Shown: in pieces, positions 40,411-46,571 of the stretch | Layout: every line of letters begins with the position of its first letter | How positions within the stretch are numbered: the stretch's first letter is position 1 | NCBI GenBank assembly: GCA_934541015.1 | Contig: CAKTDC010000026.1 | Location: 1 to 46,571, forward strand | Length of the DNA stretch: 46,571 nucleotides | Reading direction: 5' to 3' | DNA from: an uncultured Luteimonas sp. | Lineage (GTDB): Bacteria > Pseudomonadota > Gammaproteobacteria > Xanthomonadales > Xanthomonadaceae | The notes under the pieces: generated by a model | The model's database searches: none | The model's input: the letters and a program-made list of their open reading frames with translations, nothing else | What the model was told of the DNA's origin: nothing | Translations under genes and position numbers: made by a program

Positions 40411-43400
40411 TCACTCCTTGAAGCCGGGGTCATTGACATAGCCAAGGATATTCACGCCGACGACGCGAGCGGCGATTTTCCGGAGGGGATCCGCACCTTT
40501 TCGTATGTATGAAAATTCAATTTCCTTGCTTCTGTCGCGTGCGTCCACGTTGGCTTCATTGTGTTCATGCAAAGCAACACCGTTGCTTGAAAATAAGGCA
40601 ACGCGCATCAGCTTGAGTTTTCCTTCATGCTCCAACTTGATGATGTCACCCTTTCGGAGCCGCATCACTAGAGGCTTGCCGTTTCGCGCAGTCTTAGCAT
40701 GGAGTTTGAAATCCGGGCGGTTGGCCTCGTAGTTGCTCACCACGTCGCTACCCCAACGTCCGTTGTCTTCGCGATAGATGTCGTAGCAGTAATTGCCATC
40801 GCCCTTGACGTAGCGGTAGGGTTGTCTGGTCAAGCGGTCTTCGATGGGAATGACCGAAAGGCGTTCCTCCATGCGTACGCTGCGGATGCCGGTGCGCTGC
40901 GAATACGCATCCAGCGTGGCTTTCAGTTCTTTGCCGGAAAGACCGCCCAGAAGGCTTGCCAGCTCTTCGCGCAAAAGTGGATCGGCGACCGATGCGACGT
41001 TCTTCGGCGTGAGGCTGGCAATCGGCTTGCGCACCGAAACCAGCATCGCACCCTTCTTGTCCGGCTCGCCGCGCTTGCCGTAACTCGTATCGTTGTGCAG
41101 GCCGGCTTCGCGGCCATGATCGGGCTTGTGCGAGACCACGATCTTGTGGATGACAGCTTCCAGTTCTTCACGGAAGCCGACCCAAGGCACGTCGAGCGAC
41201 TTGAGCAGGCGATCCTCGCCCAGATCTTCGGCTCGTGCTGCCGCCGTGGAAATCTTCTGGATCAACGAGCGGTTGCAGATGGCGATGACCGCAGCATCGA
41301 CCGCGTGATGGCGGTGGTCGTCGCGGTTCTTGCCCTTGTGTTCTGGGTCCAGGATGTTGTTCAGGCCGTACTTCTGTCGCAGCATCGCAGTCAGGCGACC
41401 CGTCGCTACCCAGACCTTGCTGGGTGGGCAAACCGCCGTCAGATACTGGCGCGCCACCCGGGAAAGATAGGCGGTGTCCGTCAGGTGGCGGTCAAGGAAA
41501 TTTCTGCCGCTGAGAAAATCCTCAAGCGCCTGCTCCTTGAAACGTTTGGCCTTGTTCTTGGGCAGCCGCGAGGCACGCTCTTCGATCTCCACCCAGGCGT
41601 ATCCCGCCGGCGAATGCCCGAACGCCTGAAATGGCGTCGAATTCTTCTTGTCACGATTGGCACGGGTAGTGCACAACACCTTGTTGGACAGGCTGTCGTC
41701 GAGCGAGCGGGAGAACGGCAGGATATGATCGATCTCGATTTCGCCACTGAACAACTGTGCCTTGCTCAAGCGCTGACCGGAATAGACGCAATGCCTGTCC
41801 ATAGCGTCTTCCTTGCCAAGTTCATTCCACAACTTCAGGAGCTCACGGTTTCCCCGATTCTCGCGCTGTCCGAGCTTACGCAACTCGCCATTGAGCTTCT
41901 CGTTCAGCTCCTGATTGGCCTTCTGTTCGGATTCAAGCTCGTTCCGCCTCTTGCCGGACAACCCGAAATCGCGCGCCAGCTCGACGATGATCTCGGTTGG
42001 CTGGCCCCAGCGGCGGATGATCTCGTTGACCAGTTTCCGCAACTGGTTCAGCCCGATATGAACGGTTGGATTGGCCAGTTTTCCGAACTTGCGTTCGTCC
42101 GGATCCTTGGCTTTTGGTGTGGGCGAGGTATAGCTGCGCAGCAGCTCCCCGTAATAGGGAAGACGGCTGAGAATCTCGCCCGTATAGAAGTCTGAATGTC
42201 TGTAGCCGGCCTGCAATGCGGCCTTGTCATAGGTGATGACTTCGGCTTCGAGGATCGGAATGAGCTTTTCCAGCGCCTTGCGACTCAGGCTGCCGTATTC
42301 TTCGGGTAACCGGACCTTCCTGGCGATATGCTCGGCGGCAGTGTCGCCCAGGCTCCAGGGCGCTTCTGTCAGACGTTGCTTCAGCGCATCGGCATCGTCG
42401 ATGCGGTCAATCAACTCGGCCAGATCGCGCTGTTGCTGGAGTGGCATGGAAAACCATGAATCACCCAGTGCTTCTGCTGCGCCAAGTTGCGACGCCACGA
42501 TGTCGCCTTTTAAGCCCTTGCGCTTTTCGGATTGGAGATTGAAGCGTGCCGTGCGCGGCAACCCCAGCAGTCCCCTGATCTGCGCAAACGACCGCTCCCG
42601 ATTGCGATACAGCGCGTTGCGCAGGATGTCGCGCTCCTCCAAGGTCAACGGCCGCTCGTCCAGGCCTTCGATGACGCGCAGGTTGTTCAGTTCCTGCAAG
42701 ACCCGGAACTGCTGTTGCAGAGGCGACCACAAGGGCTCGCGGTATTCCTCGGTTTCGAGCACGCAGCGACCGGGCAACACCGGCAACAGCTTGCGCTGGA
42801 ACAGTAGAGTATCACGGAGCCAGGCGCGCGCCTCCTCGGTCAGGATTTCCGGGTGATTCGGCGCCTGCGCAACCCACAGTGCATCGAACTCCTCGGCAAC
42901 CATGGCGCGCTGCGCATACAGGATGTATTCGTTGTCCGTAGTCTTGCGGGCTCGAACGGTATGACGCTGATCGTGGCGCTTGGCAAGGTACTCGCCGAAG
43001 GTGCGGCAGCCCGCTTCACGAATGGCTTCGCGTGTTCTGCCGATGGCCGTAGCGATCTTGCCGGAGTCGTTTTCGTCCTCATCCTTGGACTTGCGGCTGC
43101 TCTTGAAGCCGCGGCGCTTGGCGAGATGGTACAAAGCGCGGCCCAACTCGAAGGGGGACAGGGGCTGGTCGAGTCCCTTCCGGCGCAGTTCGTAGGGATT
43201 CAGTGCGGACAGCTTCAGTCGCTCTGCATCATCGATCGGCATCAGGCCGAAACGAACCAGGCCTTGCATGAAGCGGGCCATGCGCTTGAGTACGCGGTCG
43301 TGGCGGCGGCGCATCTGCCGAGCTTTGCGCCGGTCGGCAGCCAGGGAAGCCAGCGTCTTGGGATGGCGGCCGTCCGAGAAGATTCTAGAACCTGCGCGGA

Positions 43401-43503
43401 TGATGCCGATGGGCTCGTCCAACTCGTTGAGCCGCAGCACGCACCAGCCTATCGAGTTGGTGCCGATGTCCAGGCCCAGGCGATAGCGTTGCTTGAACTT
43501 CAT
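40411..43503 (-). CDS. cas9: Cas9 RNA-guided endonuclease, type II-C
   Basis: 1030 residues, in the compact II-C range. RuvC-I: D12 in RLGLDIGTNSIGW. Arginine-rich bridge helix at about 56-78 (ADRRKARQMRRRHDRVLKRM). REC lobe at about 80-490. RuvC-II: E508 in EIIVELARDFG. HNH: H593 in EIDHILPFSRS and N607 in SLSNKVL. RuvC-III: H733 and D736 in HRHHAVDAAV. The PAM-interacting C-terminus includes GDGNYCYDIYREDNGRWGSD. All nuclease residues seem intact, so double-strand cutting is expected. GC is visibly lower than in surrounding housekeeping genes. An 11-base G tract lies just before the start. Confidence 0.97.
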   Translation of the reverse strand: MKFKQRYRLGLDIGTNSIGWCVLRLNELDEPIGIIRAGSRIFSDGRHPKTLASLAADRRKARQMRRRHDRVLKRMARFMQGLVRFGLMPIDDAERLKLSALNPYELRRKGLDQPLSPFELGRALYHLAKRRGFKSSRKSKDEDENDSGKIATAIGRTREAIREAGCRTFGEYLAKRHDQRHTVRARKTTDNEYILYAQRAMVAEEFDALWVAQAPNHPEILTEEARAWLRDTLLFQRKLLPVLPGRCVLETEEYREPLWSPLQQQFRVLQELNNLRVIEGLDERPLTLEERDILRNALYRNRERSFAQIRGLLGLPRTARFNLQSEKRKGLKGDIVASQLGAAEALGDSWFSMPLQQQRDLAELIDRIDDADALKQRLTEAPWSLGDTAAEHIARKVRLPEEYGSLSRKALEKLIPILEAEVITYDKAALQAGYRHSDFYTGEILSRLPYYGELLRSYTSPTPKAKDPDERKFGKLANPTVHIGLNQLRKLVNEIIRRWGQPTEIIVELARDFGLSGKRRNELESEQKANQELNEKLNGELRKLGQRENRGNRELLKLWNELGKEDAMDRHCVYSGQRLSKAQLFSGEIEIDHILPFSRSLDDSLSNKVLCTTRANRDKKNSTPFQAFGHSPAGYAWVEIEERASRLPKNKAKRFKEQALEDFLSGRNFLDRHLTDTAYLSRVARQYLTAVCPPSKVWVATGRLTAMLRQKYGLNNILDPEHKGKNRDDHRHHAVDAAVIAICNRSLIQKISTAAARAEDLGEDRLLKSLDVPWVGFREELEAVIHKIVVSHKPDHGREAGLHNDTSYGKRGEPDKKGAMLVSVRKPIASLTPKNVASVADPLLREELASLLGGLSGKELKATLDAYSQRTGIRSVRMEERLSVIPIEDRLTRQPYRYVKGDGNYCYDIYREDNGRWGSDVVSNYEANRPDFKLHAKTARNGKPLVMRLRKGDIIKLEHEGKLKLMRVALFSSNGVALHEHNEANVDARDRSKEIEFSYIRKGADPLRKIAARVVGVNILGYVNDPGFKE

Positions 43504-43511
43504 TTCCCCAT

Positions 43512-43522
43512 CCCCCCCCCCT
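43512..43522 (-). repeat. Homopolymeric G tract in the cas9 leader
   Basis: Eleven C on the plus strand (11 G in the cas9 mRNA) sit 8-19 bases before the ATG, next to the presumed ribosome-binding sequence ATGGGGAA. Tracts of this length are prone to slippage and sequencing error. Confidence 0.7.
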
Positions 43523-43524
43523 AT

Positions 43525-43554
43525 TGACGTGCTCGCTTCCCCAGCGCTAGTCTA
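43525..43554 (+). promoter_or_regulatory. Promoter of the tracrRNA
   Basis: TTGACG at 43525-43530 and TAGTCT at 43549-43554, 18 bp apart, predict a start near 43561, just before the anti-repeat. The match in position supports the tracrRNA call. Confidence 0.6.
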
Positions 43555-43560
43555 GCCGCA

Positions 43561-43648
43561 CAAAGTAGATCAGGAATTGCGCTCTTTCCGGCAACAAGCT
43601 GAAAGATGCACCAAATCCGAGGCCCGCTCCGGCGGGCCTTGTCTTTTT
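43561..43648 (+). ncRNA. tracrRNA
   Basis: About 88 nt. The anti-repeat AGATCAGGAATTGCGCTCT (43567-43585) is perfectly complementary to repeat positions 10-28. After a small bulge, CCGG pairs with CCGG of the repeat and AAC pairs with the leading GTT. The 3' part is AAGCTGAAAGATGCACCAAA, then a terminator hairpin GGCCCGC/GCGGGCC (43621-43638) and a T-run to 43648. Duplexing with pre-crRNA would allow RNase III processing and Cas9 loading. It is divergent from cas9. Confidence 0.88.
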
Positions 43649-43805
43649 GCAGGTTTTCGGTCTCAAAGGCTGCGACTGCCTAGCTCGCTGCGCGATCGGT
43701 GCGGCGCATGTCTGTGGCTTGGTCGGCGTGGTGGAATTTCCGCTGGGACCTCCCAAGAAACCTGATCCCGGCTTCTGTCCTGCGGCGCTCCGCAGCCCAG
43801 CAGGC
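43649..43805. other. Gap between tracrRNA and kinase gene; right junction of the locus
   Basis: No gene is supported. The segment ends at the direct duplication (43806-43923) shared with 35601-35718, so it probably holds the right end of the inserted DNA. Confidence 0.5.
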
Positions 43806-43806
43806 T

Positions 43807-45117
43807 TCAGACCGGCAGCACCAGCGACACACACAGCCCGCCGCCGCTGCGGTTGAGCAGGGCGATGCGGCCGCCGTGGGCTTCGGCGATCTCGCGCGCC
43901 AGCGCCAGGCCCAGGCCGGTGCCGCTGCGCTTGGTCGAATAGAACGGCAGCAGGGCGTTGGCCAGCACCGCTTCGTTCATGCCGCTGCCGCGATCGAGCA
44001 CCTCGATCCGCCAGCCCTCGCCGACGCGGCGCACCGCGAGCGAGACGGTGCCCGCCGCGGTGCCGGATTCGTGCGCGTTCTTGAGCAGGTTCAGCAGCGC
44101 CTGCTCGATCTGCGCCGGGTCGAAGCGCGCGATCTCGTCGGGAATCGTCCCTTCGATGGCGAAGTCGACCTGCGTGCGCAGCTTCCCGCAGAATTGCGGC
44201 AGGCGCACCGGTTCGCTGCGCGGCGCCGGCAGCTTGGCGAAGCGGGCGTAGTCGCGCAGGAAGCCTTCCAGGTGGCGGGCGCGCTCCTCGATCGTCGCCA
44301 GGGCGACCGGCAGCTTCTCGTGCTGGCCGCGGCGCAGCAGCTCCGCACCCGAGTGCGCCAGCGAGGCGATCGGCGCCAGCGAGTTGTTGAGCTCGTGGCT
44401 GATGACGCGGATCACCTTCTTCCAGGTCTGCACTTCCTGCCGCCGCAGCTCGGCGGTCATCTGCCGCAGCAGCACCAGCTCGTGCGGCCGGCCGTTGAGG
44501 CGGAACACGCGGCGGGCAAGGTGGTAGATGTCCTCGTGGTCCTCGTCGCCGACGGTGAACATGCCGTCGCCGCCACGGGCGAAGGCTTCGTTCACCGCGG
44601 GCGGTGCCGCCTGCAGCAGTCCGTCGAGGGAATGGCCTTCGAGCCGGCGCCCGTCGCCGAGCATCCGGCGCGCGGCGAGATTGCCCAGGACCACGCGCCG
44701 CACGGGGTCGAGCAGCAGCATGGCCACGGGCGTGTTTTGCACCATGGTGTCGAGCAGCAGTTCGCGCTGGACCAGCGACAGGCGCTGGTCGCGTAGCGCC
44801 TGCCCGAGTTCGTTGTGGGCGTCGACCAGTTCGATCAGGTCGCCGTAGCGGTCCCAGGTGATGCCGAAACTGAAGTCGCCGTCGCGGTAGCCAGCGACGG
44901 TGCCGGTGAGCGCGCGGAACAGCGCGCGCAGCGGAACGAAGGTGCGCCAGGTCACGATGCCCATCAGTGCGCCCACGGCCAGGGCCGCAAGGGCCGCGGC
45001 CGGCCACGGCGCCATCCAGGTCGCCAGCAGCGCGGTGGATGCGGCCGTTGCCGCGACCCCGAGCAGCGCCAGCCCAACCATGCGGATCGCCAGCGGCAGG
45101 ACGCGGAGGATGCGCAT
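43807..45117 (-). CDS. Membrane sensor histidine kinase, NtrY-like
   Basis: 436 residues. Two N-terminal membrane helices (about 10-32 and 38-56), a HAMP-like linker, a PAS domain at about 115-200 (MVQNTPVAMLLLDPVRRVVL), the H-box VISHELNNSLAPIASLAHS with the phosphorylated histidine, and a HATPase domain with LLNLLKNAHES (N box), DRGSGM (G1) and GTGLGLALAREIAEAHGG (G2). It should phosphorylate the regulator encoded 11 bp upstream. Its last 118 bp are duplicated at 35601, on the far side of the CRISPR-Cas locus. The signal sensed is unknown. Confidence 0.9.
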   Translation of the reverse strand: MRILRVLPLAIRMVGLALLGVAATAASTALLATWMAPWPAAALAALAVGALMGIVTWRTFVPLRALFRALTGTVAGYRDGDFSFGITWDRYGDLIELVDAHNELGQALRDQRLSLVQRELLLDTMVQNTPVAMLLLDPVRRVVLGNLAARRMLGDGRRLEGHSLDGLLQAAPPAVNEAFARGGDGMFTVGDEDHEDIYHLARRVFRLNGRPHELVLLRQMTAELRRQEVQTWKKVIRVISHELNNSLAPIASLAHSGAELLRRGQHEKLPVALATIEERARHLEGFLRDYARFAKLPAPRSEPVRLPQFCGKLRTQVDFAIEGTIPDEIARFDPAQIEQALLNLLKNAHESGTAAGTVSLAVRRVGEGWRIEVLDRGSGMNEAVLANALLPFYSTKRSGTGLGLALAREIAEAHGGRIALLNRSGGGLCVSLVLPV

Positions 45118-45128
45118 GCTGGCGCCTG

Positions 45129-46463
<1,335 letters not shown>

Positions 46464-46468
46464 GGGCC

Positions 46469-46571
46469 GGGAATCGGGAGTCGGGAGTCGGGAGTCGGGA
46501 ATCGGGAATCGGGAATCGGGAATCGGGAATCGGGAATCGGGAATCGGGAATCGGGAATCGGGAATCGGGAA
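46469..46571. repeat. Tandem 7-bp repeat (GGGAATC/GGGAGTC) upstream of the response regulator
   Basis: About 14 copies of GGGAATC with three GGGAGTC variants run to the end of the window. The array begins just before the start of the response-regulator gene, in its promoter region, and may continue beyond the window. Confidence 0.85.

Noticed and set aside
40699..42195. 498-codon plus-strand frame
   Set aside because: Antisense to cas9, whose domains are intact; no ribosome-binding site or motif.

Overview
The window is a 46.6 kb piece of a high-GC gammaproteobacterial chromosome, most likely Xanthomonadaceae/Lysobacteraceae (Lysobacter, Luteimonas or a relative). This rests on gene content and order (fabA-fabB, yajQ beside a DUF1415 gene, aceF followed by an lpdA with N-terminal lipoyl domains, atpIBEFHAGDC, glmU after the atp genes), on very GC-rich codon use, and on the simple GGGAATC-type and palindromic intergenic repeats typical of the group. 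The genus is an inference.

Layout. 1-2420: end of an unidentified gene overlapping a large lipase-like protein of effector type. 2538-6697: tesA-like esterase divergent from a YbbA/YbbP-type ABC exporter pair. 6746-9347: dispersed repeat, S4 RNA-binding protein, a decayed UPF0175/DUF3368 toxin-antitoxin module, a small membrane protein, and an ECF-type sigma factor overlapping a putative membrane partner. 9368-17344: fabA-fabB, rsmC, rsuA, DUF1415, yajQ, tyrA, an EamA-type transporter and a membrane protein. 17505-21051: E2 and E3 of pyruvate dehydrogenase. 21708-30153: the complete F1Fo ATP synthase operon from a clear promoter to a clear terminator, carrying two extra exported-protein genes (a lipoprotein between atpG and atpD, and a visibly lower-GC DUF4468 protein between atpD and atpC). 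30335-32799: a GtrA-like gene and a large membrane glycosyltransferase-like gene broken by one in-frame stop, lying between atpC and glmU and bounded by repeats. 33278-35451: glmU and an apparently exported DEDDh exonuclease.

The main find is at 35.6-43.9 kb: a complete type II-C CRISPR-Cas9 locus. It has an array of 34 repeats (36033-38279), cas2, cas1 and a 1030-residue Cas9 with all visible catalytic residues, and a tracrRNA (about 43561-43648) with anti-repeat, promoter and terminator. A ParD/ParE-type toxin-antitoxin pair sits between cas9 and cas1 on the opposite strand, so cas1-cas2 must be transcribed from a 63-bp gap shared with the toxin-antitoxin promoter and its palindromic operator. 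The whole locus is flanked by a direct duplication of about 118 bp (35601-35718 and 43806-43923) that is the 3' end of the neighbouring sensor kinase gene. This looks like the junctions left when a mobile segment inserts at a gene's 3' end, with the intact kinase kept on the right. Arrangement, lower GC and built-in addiction module together suggest a transferable, self-stabilising CRISPR-Cas9 island without a visible integrase.

43807-46463: the intact NtrY-like kinase and its sigma-54-dependent response regulator. The window ends in a tandem 7-bp repeat.
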